From Streptococcus parasanguinis (GTDB lineage Bacteria > Bacillota > Bacilli > Lactobacillales > Streptococcaceae), in the NCBI RefSeq assembly GCF_019929185.1, contig NZ_JAHZPC010000001.1, positions 231,274 through 295,273 on the forward strand: a DNA stretch of 64,000 nucleotides. Direction: 5' to 3'. This document shows positions 1 through 10,339 of this stretch, piece after piece (positions within the stretch are counted from its first letter, which is position 1; each line of letters opens with the position of its first letter). Made by a program: the position numbers and the translations under genes. The notes beneath the pieces are model-generated. The model did no database searches. It saw nothing but the letters and a program-made list of their open reading frames with translations, and was not told the origin of the DNA.

Positions 1-1
1 T

Positions 2-445
2 GGGGATCAGGAAAGTAAGATGAGAGCCAGCACGGAAAATCTTATTTCTATTGTCGGGATGGCAACTGCGCTACAGCAAGCTACACTTCATCAAGAAGAA
101 AATTTCCACCAGGTTCAAAAACTTGGCCAGGAACTAGTCAATGGTTTAGCAGCCTACGACTACTACGTAAATGCGAATGACGATCATCTTCCATTTGTTT
201 GGAATCTTGGCTTTCCAGGTGTCCAAAATGATGTCTTATTGATGCGACTCGATCTTGCTGGAATTTCTGTCTCTACAGGTTCTGCTTGTACCGCTGGTAC
301 AGTGCAACCCAGCCATGTCCTTGAGGCGCTCTATGGAAAAGATAGCTCACGTCTAAAAGAATCCCTTCGAATTAGTTTTTCAGAACTCAATACCGTAGAG
401 GAGGTTCAAGACTTCCTCTCAAAACTTAAAGAAATTTTATCATAG
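2..445 (+). CDS. Cysteine desulfurase (IscS/NifS-like), C-terminal part
   Basis: The reading frame is open from base 2, so the gene begins before the window and only about 147 C-terminal residues are seen. The first residues (GGDQESKMRASTEN) match the class V aminotransferase motif GGxQExxxRxGTEN. The stretch STGSACTAG (about residue 95) holds the mobile catalytic cysteine that carries the persulfide. Enzymes of this family take sulfur from L-cysteine for tRNA thiolation or Fe-S assembly, using PLP; the PLP lysine lies in the missing part. The gene ends 9 bp before the DUF1831 gene, so the two are probably co-transcribed. The exact paralogue cannot be decided from this fragment. Confidence 0.9.
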   Translation, partial: GDQESKMRASTENLISIVGMATALQQATLHQEENFHQVQKLGQELVNGLAAYDYYVNANDDHLPFVWNLGFPGVQNDVLLMRLDLAGISVSTGSACTAGTVQPSHVLEALYGKDSSRLKESLRISFSELNTVEEVQDFLSKLKEILS

Positions 446-454
446 GAGAACAAT

Positions 455-802
455 ATGGCTTTTGAAACAAGTGTTTCATTGAAAGACTGCAAATATACCT
501 ATAGTCTACACCCAAATGTAAAAAAATATACCTTACGTGACAATACATTTGCTGTTACAAAAGTTGGAAATTACGAGTTAAATCGTTTGCTCGAAGCCGT
601 TCCAAATAGCGGCGAAGGCTTCCTACTTAAAATCATTTTCAATAAAGATTTGACAGGTTTTAAGATCAATATTACAGACAAGTCTGGGCTTCGCCTGGTT
701 AATATCTTTAAAAATCCAGAAAATGATATTATCCAACAAAAATTCTATTTCTTAATGGATAGTCTCGTCGAAAGAGAAATTTTCAACAAAACAGAGGTTT
801 AA
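455..802 (+). CDS. DUF1831 family protein
   Basis: A 115-residue soluble protein with no signal peptide or membrane segment, recognised as the conserved Lactobacillales DUF1831 family. A ribosome binding site (AGGAGAAC) lies just before the ATG, 9 bp after the cysteine desulfurase stop. The next gene starts one base after its stop. Tight linkage to a cysteine desulfurase suggests a role in sulfur or tRNA-modification metabolism, but that is inference from context. No catalytic motif is visible. Confidence 0.8.
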   Translation: MAFETSVSLKDCKYTYSLHPNVKKYTLRDNTFAVTKVGNYELNRLLEAVPNSGEGFLLKIIFNKDLTGFKINITDKSGLRLVNIFKNPENDIIQQKFYFLMDSLVEREIFNKTEV

Positions 803-803
803 T

Positions 804-1019
804 ATGGTAACCCTAACTTATATCGACGCTTACCAAGTAGAACGAACAACTACTTATCCCAACCTTGCAGCCTGCATACTAGCTTTTTCAGGCTGTGTAA
901 CCTTGCCTGACTCTTACTCAATCGTATCCATTGAATACAAGGGAGAAAAACTCCCCTATACAGGACGAGTCGATGGACTCTATGCTTTTTTGAAAAAGGT
1001 AGAGCAAGCTGAAAACTAA
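804..1019 (+). CDS. DUF4649 family small protein
   Basis: A 71-residue protein starting MVTLTYIDAYQVERT, resembling the streptococcal DUF4649 family. Its start lies one base after the upstream DUF1831 stop, which points to translational coupling in the cysteine desulfurase operon. It has no membrane segment and no recognisable catalytic residues. A GC-rich inverted repeat just after the stop (GCTGATGATGAT, then ATCAGC, about 1020-1055, followed by TTTTTCTTT) could terminate the operon. Function unknown. Confidence 0.7.
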   Translation: MVTLTYIDAYQVERTTTYPNLAACILAFSGCVTLPDSYSIVSIEYKGEKLPYTGRVDGLYAFLKKVEQAEN

Positions 1020-1098
1020 GCTGATGATGATGGAACTCTCCATCGCCATCAGCTTTTTCTTTAGACAAAAATATTTTTGAAAAAACACTCTAGATAGT

Positions 1099-1127
1099 TG
1101 ATTTTTTCACAATCTTCCTATACAATA
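1099..1127 (+). promoter_or_regulatory. Promoter of rex with Rex-like half-sites
   Basis: TTGATT (1099-1104) and TACAAT (1122-1127) are 17 bp apart. The spacer contains TTTTTTCACAAT, an exact Rex half-site (TTTCACAA). A second half-site, ATTGTGAAA, runs over the GTG start codon at 1149. This arrangement would allow autorepression by Rex, but no full palindromic Rex box is present, so the regulatory reading is tentative. Confidence 0.55.
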
Positions 1128-1148
1128 AGAGGGAAAGGTTGTGATATT

Positions 1149-1796
1149 GTGAAACATGATAAAAATACTCCAATTCCACGCGCAACAGCAAAACGCTTAT
1201 CGCTCTACTACCGAATTTTTAAACGCTTTAACTCTGAAAAAATAGAGCGCGCCAATTCCAAGCAAATTGCTGATGCAATTGGGATTGACTCTGCTACCGT
1301 TCGCCGAGATTTTTCTTATTTTGGTGAATTAGGAAGACGTGGATTTGGTTATGACGTAAAAAAACTGATGAACTTCTTTGCAGATCTTTTAAATGATAAT
1401 GCCATTACCAATGTCGCTATTGTGGGGATCGGAAATATGGGAAGTGCGCTCCTCAATTATCGCTTCCATGAACGCAATAAGATGAAAATTGTTATGGCGT
1501 TTGATCTAGACGATCATGAACTGATTAATACTAAAAGTAAGGACGGAATTCCTATTTACGGTATTTCCTCTATTAAAGAAAAGCTCAAACAAGAAGGCAT
1601 TCAAACAGCCATCCTGACTGTTCCAAGCGTCAAGGCTCAAGAAGTAGCTAGCCTTTTGGTAGACGCTGGGGTCAAGGGAATTCTCAGCTTCTCACCAGTG
1701 CATCTGACAGTCCCTAAAGATGTCGTCGTCCAATATGTCGATCTCACCAGTGAATTGCAAACACTCCTTTATTTCATGCGAAAAAACGAAGAATAA
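1149..1796 (+). CDS. rex: Redox-sensing transcriptional repressor Rex
   Basis: A 215-residue Rex protein. The N-terminal winged helix (about residues 1-80) includes [20 protein letters not shown] and the conserved [12 protein letters not shown] wing. The C-terminal Rossmann domain has the NADH-binding motif [11 protein letters not shown] (about residues 95-105). Rex binds DNA when NAD+/NADH is high and releases fermentation genes when NADH rises. The frame is open further upstream (1098), but the promoter lies there. The GTG at 1149, preceded by GGGAAAGG, gives the family's usual N-terminus ([20 protein letters not shown]). A fitting target operator lies at 63728-63747. Confidence 0.95.
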   Translation: MKHDKNTPIPRATAKRLSLYYRIFKRFNSEKIERANSKQIADAIGIDSATVRRDFSYFGELGRRGFGYDVKKLMNFFADLLNDNAITNVAIVGIGNMGSALLNYRFHERNKMKIVMAFDLDDHELINTKSKDGIPIYGISSIKEKLKQEGIQTAILTVPSVKAQEVASLLVDAGVKGILSFSPVHLTVPKDVVVQYVDLTSELQTLLYFMRKNEE

Positions 1797-1819
1797 AGAC
1801 TTATAGTTTAACAAGAAAA

Positions 1820-2000
1820 GAGGCTGGGACAAAAGTCCTAGCCTCTCAATTATTTTTGGATTGTCGAGTAAGACGCAGTGGTTGAGTGGGCTCTACTACA
1901 CTGATTTCATCAGCTTTTACAGCCCTACTAAACTGTGCGGAGGTGGGACGACGAAATCGAATTCTAACGAATTACCGATTTCTGTCCCACTCTCTTTTTT
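1820..2000. repeat. Structured intergenic repeat element, full copy
   Basis: About 180 bp made of three nested palindromes: GAGGCTGGGAC/GTCCTAGCCTC (1820-1848), a long imperfect stem CGCAGTGGTTGAGTGGGCT against AGCCCTACTAAACTGTGCG (about 1875-1940) enclosing GCTGATTTCATCAGC-like DNA, and GTGGGAC...GTCCCAC enclosing GAAATCG...CGATTTC (about 1942-1992) followed by TCTCTTTTTT. The first 121 bp recur at 63880-64000 with five substitutions. It can act as a two-way terminator between convergent rex and radC. It carries no real ORF. Confidence 0.8.
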
Positions 2001-2682
2001 ATACCAAATAATCGGTTTCTTCTCGGTAACTATAATAGTTTTCTTCAGATACAATCAAGTGATCCAATAGGGTTAAGCCCATCACTTCACAGGCCTCTAA
2101 GACTCGATGCGTTACTTCATCATCATTTTTACTTGGAAATACGGCACCAGATGGATGATTGTGAGCCAAAATGATGGAGGTTGCCATGTGTTTTAGTGCA
2201 TAATGCAGGATTTCACGTGGCTCCGCAATACTTCGATTCACGGTTCCAATAAATATGGTCTGTTGATGAATAATTTCATTTTGCGTATTTAAATAGAGGG
2301 CAACCAGGTGTTCCTGTTTCTTATGGCCGATTTCCTGTTGAATTTTATGGGCCAATTTCTGACTGCTCATGATCTGTTCAGAACTCATTAATTCATCTTT
2401 ATGAATCCTTCGTCCAAACTCAATCACAGCCTGAAGTTCGATGGCCTTCACCCGGCCAATGCCAGAGATTTCCTGTAGCTCCTCTAGAGTTAATTGACTT
2501 AACTCCTTTAAACTATTAACCGAACTCAAAAGCCCTTGTGCAATCTCATAAACGCTTTTTTGCTTATTGCCTGTCCGTAAGAGAATGGATAACAATTCTT
2601 GATGACTCAGCTTATCCACCCCTTCAGAAACCAAACGTTCTCTAGGAAGCAAAGATGGTTCAATAAATGATATGTCGTACAT
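1999..2682 (-). CDS. radC: RadC family JAB/MPN-domain protein
   Basis: A 227-residue protein. An N-terminal UPF0758/helix-hairpin-helix part (about residues 15-100, [14 protein letters not shown]) is followed by the JAB1/MPN metal-binding domain (about residues 105-225) with the JAMM signature HNHPSG plus a downstream serine and aspartate (PSKND). It was named for DNA repair, but the family's real activity is uncertain; some members act in recombination or as accessory defence proteins. It is convergent with rex across the structured repeat. ATG start; the upstream spacer ATTTCCTCC on the plus strand gives a GGAGGAAAT ribosome binding site. Confidence 0.93.
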   Translation of the reverse strand: MYDISFIEPSLLPRERLVSEGVDKLSHQELLSILLRTGNKQKSVYEIAQGLLSSVNSLKELSQLTLEELQEISGIGRVKAIELQAVIEFGRRIHKDELMSSEQIMSSQKLAHKIQQEIGHKKQEHLVALYLNTQNEIIHQQTIFIGTVNRSIAEPREILHYALKHMATSIILAHNHPSGAVFPSKNDDEVTHRVLEACEVMGLTLLDHLIVSEENYYSYREETDYLV

Positions 2683-2736
2683 AATTTCCTCCTCACTTAT
2701 TAATTCGTAATAAATGGAGAAAACGACGATCTTTCA

Positions 2737-3015
2737 TTATTTACAGGCAATTTCTTGTTTCAAATCATCTAACACTAAGACTTCATCTTTATTAAAGCGG
2801 ATCTGGTAACCTGTTTGAACTTGTTCAAGCTCCTTTAAAAACTGTTGAATTTCACAGCGAATCAAGTACTCCTGGCTCTGAGGAATGGCCTCTAAAGCTT
2901 GGTAGACCTGCTCTACTTCGTAGATTCCTTTCGTAATTAAACCATTTCGTGGAAAATCGTTTACTAAGAGATTATAGAAATGATGCAAGAGATGATAAAT
3001 TCGCTCTTTTGTCAC
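2737..3015 (-). CDS. Conserved hypothetical protein, 92 aa
   Basis: A small soluble protein, mainly helical in appearance and rich in Leu, Gln and Glu, starting MTKERIYHLLHHFYNLL. It has no signal peptide, membrane segment or known motif. A good ribosome binding site (AAGGAGGTAG) precedes the ATG. It lies between srtA and radC on the same strand, with its own AT-rich upstream region of about 130 bp. I do not recognise a family. Confidence 0.65.
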   Translation of the reverse strand: MTKERIYHLLHHFYNLLVNDFPRNGLITKGIYEVEQVYQALEAIPQSQEYLIRCEIQQFLKELEQVQTGYQIRFNKDEVLVLDDLKQEIACK

Positions 3016-3144
3016 TATTCTACCTCCTTATCATACTCTTTCCCCTTTATTATATACTGATTTTCCCTTAATATTATGACAAATTCCTTACATAATATTA
3101 CCAATCTCTTACAATTTTACAAGAATTTCTCCTAGCTTCCCACA

Positions 3145-3180
3145 TAGAAAAAAGCCCTCGCATCTCTGCCTTGGGCTTTA
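3145..3180 (-). terminator. Rho-independent terminator after srtA
   Basis: On the minus strand AAAGCCC pairs with GGGCTTT around a 15-nt loop (3151-3179), followed by TTTTTTCTATG. It sits about 10 bp after the srtA stop codon and fits termination of the gyrA-srtA transcript. Confidence 0.75.
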
Positions 3181-3185
3181 TTTTC

Positions 3186-3929
3186 TTAAAGTTGCATTTG
3201 ATTATAAGACTTGCTGAATGAATCCAGGATGTCTTTTGGAGCCTTGTCATAGTCAACAGAGGTTTCCAAATTTCCTTTTACAATCGTACGGTAAGTCGCT
3301 GCAGCATCCTCACAGGTCACTAAAGTGATCTCATTAACGCCTTCACGATCTTGAATGACATCTACACGATCTGGAGTCACTGTCTCAACTGACGAGATGA
3401 CATAAGTATAGATTTTTTCTTTGTCCGTGATGTAGATCTTCATTCCCGCCTTGGCTTTCTCTAATGGTGAGAATAACATGGCATTTGCTCCAGTTAGGCC
3501 AAATACATGGTGGCTAGCAAGAGAATAATTGCCTTGCCCCATGACTTGGTTTTCCTTCATGGTCCCTGCTCCGTAGTAGAGGGCTACATTTTCAAGCCCC
3601 TTAAAGATCGGAAGGTTCATGTTTAATTCAGGAATCGAAATCCCCCCAATTACTGGTAGCTTTTGAGCTTGCCATTGGGCATTGATGACGGCTTCCGTCG
3701 AGAGTGACTGGACATGTTGGAAATCAAAGCTCGTCTTCACTTCTTTATTCTTATCAATGGTTTTTTTATCGACCTTGCTAACCTGGTATTGGTTGGTATG
3801 CCAAACCATAATCATGTTTCGGATCGGAGCATTGAAAATCAAGAGAAGCGAGAGAATAATCAAAAGTGTTGCAACGATGTTGATAAGAGTATTACGTAAA
3901 CTCTTTTTCTTTTTTCTTTTGCGTGACAT
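3186..3929 (-). CDS. srtA: Class A sortase
   Basis: A 247-residue membrane-anchored transpeptidase. A basic N-terminus (MSRKRKKKKSLRN) precedes one transmembrane helix (about residues 12-32), then the extracellular sortase fold. Catalytic residues are visible: His in LASHHVFG (about 140), Cys in ITLVTCED (about 207) and Arg in TYRTIVKG (about 215). It joins LPXTG surface proteins to peptidoglycan. It starts 13 bp after the gyrA stop on the same strand, a placement typical of streptococci, so it is probably co-transcribed with gyrA. Confidence 0.96.
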   Translation of the reverse strand: MSRKRKKKKSLRNTLINIVATLLIILSLLLIFNAPIRNMIMVWHTNQYQVSKVDKKTIDKNKEVKTSFDFQHVQSLSTEAVINAQWQAQKLPVIGGISIPELNMNLPIFKGLENVALYYGAGTMKENQVMGQGNYSLASHHVFGLTGANAMLFSPLEKAKAGMKIYITDKEKIYTYVISSVETVTPDRVDVIQDREGVNEITLVTCEDAAATYRTIVKGNLETSVDYDKAPKDILDSFSKSYNQMQL

Positions 3930-3942
3930 GCTGTCCCCTTAT

Positions 3943-6399
3943 CTATTCGTTTTCTTCCACTACTTCTTCATCTTTTTCATCAGCTTGTACAGTTGTAAAG
4001 GTCACAATTTTCGCATCTTGATCCAGTCTCATGACTTTAACACCCTGAGTTGAACGACCCGTTTGAGAGATATTACCAACACTTGTTCGGATCATGACTC
4101 CGGTATCGGTAATGATCATCAGATCTTCATCCCCTTTAACGGTTAAAAGACCAGCTAAGGGACCATTTTTCTCTGTGATATTGGCTGTCTTGATTCCTTT
4201 ACCGCCACGGCCTTTGGTTGGATATTCGCTAGCCATTGTCCGCTTACCATACCCTTTTTCAGTGATGATCAATACTTCATCTTGATCCGTAACGACACTA
4301 GCCCCAACAACCTTGTCTCCTTCGCGGAGATTCACACCACGTACACCTGTGGCAGAACGTCCCATATTCCGAACCACTGCCTCATTAAAGCGGACTGAAT
4401 ATCCATACTTGGTACCGATAATGACGTCAGCATTGCCATCTGTAAGGAAGACATTGATCAATTCATCCTCATCACGCAGATTCAGAGCTTTGAGACCATT
4501 CTGACGGATATTTGAAAATTCAGCTACATTGGTCCGCTTGACCAAACCTTGTCTCGTCGTAAAGAAGAGATAAGCTTCGTCACTGCGATCTTGCTCCACA
4601 TTGATAATGGTTTGAATCGATTCACCTTCGTCCAATTTTAAGAGGTTGACGATTGGTAATCCTTTGGCTGTCCGGCCATATTCTGGAATCTCATAACCTT
4701 TCAGACGATAGACACGCCCTTTATTGGTAAAGAAGAGCAAATGATCATGGGTGCTCGTAGAGACCAGTTCACGGACAAAGTCATCATCTTTGACACCAGT
4801 TCCCTGAACACCACGTCCACCACGTTTTTGAGCCGTAAATTCCGCTTGATCCAAACGTTTGATATAGCCTTTGTTAGAAAGGGTGATCAAGACATCTGTT
4901 TCTTCGATCAAGTCCTCATCTTCAAGAGAAAGGACTTCTCCGACCATTAACTCAGTTCGACGAGCATCGCCAAACTTGCGTTTGACTTCTTCCAATTCTT
5001 CCTTGATGATAGTTGCCACACGTTCTGGTTTCGCCAAAATGTCAGCCAAATCAGCAATCAAGGCAACCAAATCATCGTATTCACTTTGGATCTTGTCTCG
5101 TTCCAAACCGGTCAAACGACGAAGACGCATGTCCAAAATGGCTTGACTTTGACGTTCAGAGAGCTTGAATTTGGCCATCAATTCAGCTTGTGCTTCAGCG
5201 TCTGTCTGGCTATTGCGGATAATCCGGATCACTTCATCGATGTGATCCAAGGCAATGAGCAAACCTTCTAAAATATGGGCACGTGCTTCCGCTTTTTCTT
5301 TATCAAAGATGGTCCGTCGAGTCACCACTTCTTTCTGGTGCTCAATATAAGCCCCTAAAATTTGGCGAAGAGAAAGAATCTTTGGAACACCATTTTGGAT
5401 CGCCAACATATTGAATCCAAAATTGGTTTGCATTTGTGTCATCTTAAAGAGGTTGTTCAAAATAACGTTAGCCGAAGCATCTCGGCGGACCTCAATCACA
5501 AAACGAACCCCTTCACGGTTTGATTCATCACGTACAGCTGTAATCCCTTCGATCCGTTTTTCTTGCACCAAGCGAACGATATGTTCGTGAACCTTGGTTT
5601 TGTTGACCATATAAGGGAACTCGGTAACGACAATCCGTTCACGACCACTCTTGGTCACTTCAATCTCTGTACGAGAGCGAAGAACAATTGAACCTTTCCC
5701 TGTTTCATAGGCCTTATGAATACCTGATTTCCCCATGACCAAGGCTCCGGTTGGAAAATCTGGACCAGGCAGCACTTCCATGAGTTCACGAGTGGTCACT
5801 TCAGGATTGTCCATCATCAATTTGACGGCATCTATTGTTTCACCGAGATTATGAGGTGGAATATTGGTAGCCATACCTACAGCAATCCCTGTAGCTCCAT
5901 TCACAAGAAGGTTAGGGAAGCGTGCTGGTAGCACCATGGGCTCCCGCTCACTGGCATCATAGTTATCTGCAAAATCAACTGTATTCTTATTGATATCCCG
6001 CAACATCTCAAGTGCGATCTTGCTCATACGGGCTTCGGTATACCGTTGTGCAGCGGCCCCATCTCCGTCCATAGAACCAAAGTTCCCATGGCCGTCCACT
6101 AGCATATAGCGATAGCTCCACCATTGCGCCATCCGAACCATGGCTTCATAAATAGAGGAATCACCGTGTGGGTGGTATTTACCCATAACATCCCCTGTGA
6201 TACGGGCTGACTTCTTATGTGGTTTATCTGGCGAAACACCCAATTCATTCATTCCGTACAAAATACGACGGTGAACGGGTTTTAAACCATCCCGAACATC
6301 AGGGAGGGCACGAGCAACGATAACACTCATGGCATAATCGATAAAACTCGTCTTCATTTCTGATGTTAAATTCACATCAATTAGATTCTTATCCTGCAT
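3943..6399 (-). CDS. gyrA: DNA gyrase subunit A
   Basis: An 818-residue type IIA topoisomerase subunit. The breakage-reunion domain includes the winged helix with the catalytic tyrosine in [12 protein letters not shown] (about residue 118). The C-terminal beta-pinwheel carries the gyrase-specific GyrA box QKRGGRGV (about 525-532), which separates it from ParC. The quinolone-determining segment reads [17 protein letters not shown], with Ser and Glu at the usual resistance positions, so the common resistance mutations are absent. Tail acidic ([12 protein letters not shown]). Divergent from ldh; followed by srtA. Confidence 0.98.
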   Translation of the reverse strand: MQDKNLIDVNLTSEMKTSFIDYAMSVIVARALPDVRDGLKPVHRRILYGMNELGVSPDKPHKKSARITGDVMGKYHPHGDSSIYEAMVRMAQWWSYRYMLVDGHGNFGSMDGDGAAAQRYTEARMSKIALEMLRDINKNTVDFADNYDASEREPMVLPARFPNLLVNGATGIAVGMATNIPPHNLGETIDAVKLMMDNPEVTTRELMEVLPGPDFPTGALVMGKSGIHKAYETGKGSIVLRSRTEIEVTKSGRERIVVTEFPYMVNKTKVHEHIVRLVQEKRIEGITAVRDESNREGVRFVIEVRRDASANVILNNLFKMTQMQTNFGFNMLAIQNGVPKILSLRQILGAYIEHQKEVVTRRTIFDKEKAEARAHILEGLLIALDHIDEVIRIIRNSQTDAEAQAELMAKFKLSERQSQAILDMRLRRLTGLERDKIQSEYDDLVALIADLADILAKPERVATIIKEELEEVKRKFGDARRTELMVGEVLSLEDEDLIEETDVLITLSNKGYIKRLDQAEFTAQKRGGRGVQGTGVKDDDFVRELVSTSTHDHLLFFTNKGRVYRLKGYEIPEYGRTAKGLPIVNLLKLDEGESIQTIINVEQDRSDEAYLFFTTRQGLVKRTNVAEFSNIRQNGLKALNLRDEDELINVFLTDGNADVIIGTKYGYSVRFNEAVVRNMGRSATGVRGVNLREGDKVVGASVVTDQDEVLIITEKGYGKRTMASEYPTKGRGGKGIKTANITEKNGPLAGLLTVKGDEDLMIITDTGVMIRTSVGNISQTGRSTQGVKVMRLDQDAKIVTFTTVQADEKDEEVVEENE

Positions 6400-6435
6400 T
6401 CAAAAAATGCCTCTCTTTACTTAATTCACCATACT

Positions 6436-6441
6436 ATTATA
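6436..6441 (-). promoter_or_regulatory. Extended -10 element of gyrA
   Basis: On the minus strand the sequence reads TGTTATAAT, an extended -10 (TGn-TATAAT), 37 bp before the gyrA start codon. No clear -35 is seen, which is usual for extended -10 promoters. Confidence 0.6.
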
Positions 6442-6480
6442 ACACATTTTAGCCTATTTTTCTTCTTAGGAACACAAACG

Positions 6481-7584
<1,104 letters not shown>

Positions 7585-7585
7585 G

Positions 7586-7622
7586 AAAAAAACATCTCCT
7601 TATTAAAAAGGGGATGTTTTTT
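7586..7622. terminator. Bidirectional terminator between ldh and the NUDIX gene
   Basis: AAAAAACATCTCC pairs with GGGGATGTTTTTT, with A-rich and T-rich flanks on both sides. It serves ldh on the plus strand and the convergent NUDIX gene on the minus strand. Confidence 0.85.
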
Positions 7623-7629
7623 AGCTGCT

Positions 7630-8046
7630 TTATTTGGATTTGTCAGCAAGGATTTCAAGCAAATAAGGCACAACGAGATTGCTCTCTATGTCTTTCAAAG
7701 AAGAAATCCATTTAAAGTCTGTATGCTCTTCTGGATCTAATATAAAATCACGCTCTTCCAAAATCTCGCCAGCATAAACTAGGCGTGTAAAGACAGTATC
7801 TTTGCTGGCATCAAATTGACTATCTTCGTGGATAATCTTATTAATCCGAAGCTTTTGATTAACCTCCTCCATAGCCTCACGTAGAGCAGCCTCTCTGGGC
7901 AATTCATTCTCTTCTACACTTCCACCTGGAATATCCCAATAAGATGGATAGACATTAGGGAGACCTCGCTTTATTTTCGAGCGTTTGATAAGCAGATACT
8001 TCCCGTCTTTCTCAATCAAGGTATGGGCGATTAATTTTACTGTCAT
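7630..8046 (-). CDS. NUDIX hydrolase
   Basis: A 138-residue NUDIX protein. The NUDIX box runs GGSVEENELPREAALREAMEEV (about residues 39-60; shown in parts GGSVEENEL, REAALREAMEEV), giving the metal-binding REAxxEE helix. Members cleave nucleoside diphosphates linked to other groups; the substrate here is unknown. The frame extends upstream to 8103, but the ATG at 8046 is preceded by GGAGGAACATGC-type DNA and starts MTVKLIAHTLIEKDGKYLL, the normal family start. The upstream extension would run into the tRNA-Arg gene. Confidence 0.87.
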   Translation of the reverse strand: MTVKLIAHTLIEKDGKYLLIKRSKIKRGLPNVYPSYWDIPGGSVEENELPREAALREAMEEVNQKLRINKIIHEDSQFDASKDTVFTRLVYAGEILEERDFILDPEEHTDFKWISSLKDIESNLVVPYLLEILADKSK

Positions 8047-8102
8047 TGCATGTTCCTCCAAGAAAGAGCAAAAAAGACTCCGAGGAGCCTCGTTATGAAT
8101 CA

Positions 8103-8174
8103 TCCACCCTGAGGGAATCGAACCCCCATCTCAAGAACCGGAATCTTACGTGATATCCATTACACTAAGGGTGG
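8103..8174 (-). tRNA. tRNA-Arg (anticodon CCG)
   Basis: 72 nt on the minus strand. The acceptor stem CCACCCT pairs with AGGGTGG. The anticodon stem TAAGA/TCTTG encloses loop TTCCGGT with anticodon CCG. The T-arm GGGGG-TTCGATT-CCCTC is complete. The CCA end is not encoded. Confidence 0.95.
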
Positions 8175-8213
8175 CAACTGTTACAGTATATCAAATTCTC
8201 GAGAATTTTACAA

Positions 8214-8246
8214 GTAAAAAAAGCTTACCGAGAGGTAAGCTTTTTG
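8214..8246 (-). terminator. Terminator after rpsA
   Basis: AAGCTTACC and GGTAAGCTT form a 9-bp stem with a GAGA loop (8221-8242). On the minus strand it is followed by TTTTTTACTTG. It lies just downstream of the rpsA stop codon. Confidence 0.9.
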
Positions 8247-8250
8247 AATA

Positions 8251-9450
8251 TTACAATTCGATATCGCCAAACAAGTCAGCCATTGAGAATCCAGTTTGAG
8301 TTTCTGGAAGATCAAAGTCGCGTTTTTCTTGTTTTGGACGACGTGGGCGAGATTGACGTTTTTCTTGTTTTTCGCCTTCTTCTTGAGCTGGACGTTCTTC
8401 AAGAGCTTTGATAGAAAGTGATACACGTTCATCTGCAGCATTTACTTCAAGAACTTTAACAGTTACTTCTTGTCCAACTTTAAGAACATCTTTTGGATTT
8501 TCAACACGTTTGTGTGAAATTTGTGAGATGTGTACAAGACCATCGATACCTGGCAATACTTCAACGAATGCACCGAAGTCAGTCAAACGTTTAACAGTTC
8601 CTTCGATAACATCACCAGCAGCCAATTTTTGTTCAACGCCATCCCAAGGTCCAGGTGTTGTAGCTTTCAATGAAAGTGATACACGACCTTCTTCTTCGTT
8701 CAAGTCAAGAACTTTCACTTGGATTTCTTCACCAACAGTTACAACTGATTTAGGTGATACGTTGCGTTCGTGTGACAATTCTGTCAAGTGAACCAATCCA
8801 TCAACACCACCAAGGTCGATGAAGGCACCGAAGCTTGTAATACGTGCAACTTTACCAGTTACGACATCACCAACGTTCAATTTACCAAATACTTCTGCGC
8901 GTGCTGCAGCTGATTCAGCTTCAACAACTTCACGACGTGAAAGGATAAAGCGGTTTTCTTTTGGATCTACTTCTTTGATTTTAGCATCAAATTCTTGACC
9001 TACGAAACGTTCAGTGTTACGTACAAAACGAGTATCAAGCATTGAAGCTGGAATAAATCCACGAAGTCCTTCAAATTCTACTGAAAGTCCGCCCTTAACA
9101 GCGCGAGTTCCTTTAACAGTAACAACTTCTTCTTCACGTCCAACCAATTTGTCCCATGCTTTGCGAGCTTCCAAACGTTTTTTAGATACAAGGTAAGTTA
9201 CTGTATCAGTATCTTTACCAACTACTTGACGAAGAACAAGCAATTCAAGTGTTTCACCTGGTTTTACCAAGTCGTTGATGTCAGCATCACGATCGTTTGT
9301 CAATTCGCGAAGAGTCAAGACACCTTCGACACCAGTTCCAGAGATTGCAACGTTAGCTTGGTTCGCGTCAACTGTCAATACTTCAGCAGTAACAACGTCA
9401 CCTGGTTCAACTTGGCTAACACTGTTTAGCAAATCTTCAAATTCATTCAT
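8251..9450 (-). CDS. rpsA: 30S ribosomal protein S1 homologue
   Basis: A 399-residue protein with four S1 RNA-binding domains (about residues 15-85, 105-170, 190-260 and 275-345), including [16 protein letters not shown] and [15 protein letters not shown]. This four-domain form is usual in Firmicutes; proteobacterial S1 has six. A charged linker rich in Glu, Lys and Arg follows, then the tail [16 protein letters not shown]. It helps mRNA binding on the ribosome, though it is less essential in Gram-positives. Codon bias is strong. GGAGGATTTTTTAG precedes the ATG. Confidence 0.95.
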   Translation of the reverse strand: MNEFEDLLNSVSQVEPGDVVTAEVLTVDANQANVAISGTGVEGVLTLRELTNDRDADINDLVKPGETLELLVLRQVVGKDTDTVTYLVSKKRLEARKAWDKLVGREEEVVTVKGTRAVKGGLSVEFEGLRGFIPASMLDTRFVRNTERFVGQEFDAKIKEVDPKENRFILSRREVVEAESAAARAEVFGKLNVGDVVTGKVARITSFGAFIDLGGVDGLVHLTELSHERNVSPKSVVTVGEEIQVKVLDLNEEEGRVSLSLKATTPGPWDGVEQKLAAGDVIEGTVKRLTDFGAFVEVLPGIDGLVHISQISHKRVENPKDVLKVGQEVTVKVLEVNAADERVSLSIKALEERPAQEEGEKQEKRQSRPRRPKQEKRDFDLPETQTGFSMADLFGDIEL

Positions 9451-9618
9451 CTAAAAAATCCTCCAACAATCAAGTTTTCTAAAACTTGACATACTTATAA
9501 TTATTTTTCCTAAGCAAGCACTCGCAATGAGATCAACTACAATCTTTAACGACTCATCCTATAAAGAAATAAAATACCTGGATAGATATTTTATCACTTA
9601 TCTGATATTACCTAAGAA

Positions 9619-9690
9619 CTGGGGTAGCTGGATTCGAACCAACGCATGAGGGAGTCAAAGTCCCTTGCCTTACCGCTTGGCTATACCCCA
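9619..9690 (-). tRNA. tRNA-Gln (anticodon TTG)
   Basis: 72 nt on the minus strand with acceptor stem TGGGGTA/TACCCCA and discriminator G, as expected for tRNA-Gln. The anticodon stem AGGGA/TCCCT holds loop CTTTGAC, anticodon TTG. It lies about 50 nt from the tRNA-Tyr gene, in the same direction. Confidence 0.96.
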
Positions 9691-9739
9691 AAAAGAGCGC
9701 TGACATTAGTCACTTTATCATCGTCACAATGAACGCTAA

Positions 9740-9820
9740 TGGAGAGAGAGGGATTCGAACCCCCGAACCCGAAGGAGCGGATTTACAGTCCGCCGCGTTT
9801 AGCCTCTTCGCTATCTCTCC
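9740..9820 (-). tRNA. tRNA-Tyr (anticodon GTA)
   Basis: 81 nt on the minus strand, a class II tRNA with a long variable arm. Acceptor stem GGAGAGA/TCTCTCC, discriminator A, anticodon loop CTGTAAA with anticodon GTA. It probably shares a transcript with the tRNA-Gln gene just downstream. Confidence 0.96.
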
Positions 9821-9872
9821 ATATAAATCAACAGGATCTATTATACCATTGATTTATTATGATTGCAAGCCC

Positions 9873-10103
9873 TTATTTATTCAAATTATAATTTTCTATC
9901 AAAATTTCAACGGCTTTTTCAAGTTTTTTGTAAAGAGAATCCACATTTCCATTTTTGATAATGGCAAATTGACCAGCCATGTCTGCAATTTCACCAATCG
10001 TTTTCTTTCCAATGGACAAAGTGAAACCATCAAAAGTGTCTTTTCCGACGGTTACTTTACTATCAACGATTTGAATCTCAATTTTCTTATCTTTTTTACT
10101 CAT
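9873..10103 (-). CDS. DUF2969 family protein
   Basis: A 76-residue basic/acidic soluble protein (MSKKDKKIEIQIVD, ending EKAVEILIENYNLNK), recognised as the Lactobacillales DUF2969 family. No catalytic motif is visible and the function is unknown. AAAGAGGGTTG precedes the ATG. It lies between the tRNA-Tyr gene and ilvE, all on the minus strand. Confidence 0.8.
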   Translation of the reverse strand: MSKKDKKIEIQIVDSKVTVGKDTFDGFTLSIGKKTIGEIADMAGQFAIIKNGNVDSLYKKLEKAVEILIENYNLNK

Positions 10104-10163
10104 TTCAACCCTCTTTTCACTTTTTCTATTTTACAAAAATTCTCTTGATGACGCAAGAGAAAA

Positions 10164-10213
10164 GGGAGTGGGTCAGAAAGAATTTAGTTAGAAATTCCTT
10201 CTTTCTCCCACCC
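10164..10213 (-). terminator. Hairpin after ilvE, probable terminator
   Basis: GTGGGTCAGAAAGAA pairs with TTCTTTCTCCCAC around a loop of about 17 nt. On the minus strand the stem is followed by CCCTTTTCTC, a weak U-tract. The rest of 10104-10339 shows no gene. Confidence 0.55.
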
Positions 10214-10339
10214 CCGAAAAGGTCATTCGGCACTCTTCTATTCCTAAAAGCGAATGAAGAGAAACATTAGCTACTGCGTTTTTTCGTTAAGACTCCTTCT
10301 CATTGAAGTCTGGACACTTTGGTCTCAGACGCTATCGGT

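Noticed and set aside
1861..2070. A 69-codon frame at the rex-radC junction
   Set aside because: It lies in the palindromic repeat element and runs into radC; no ribosome site.
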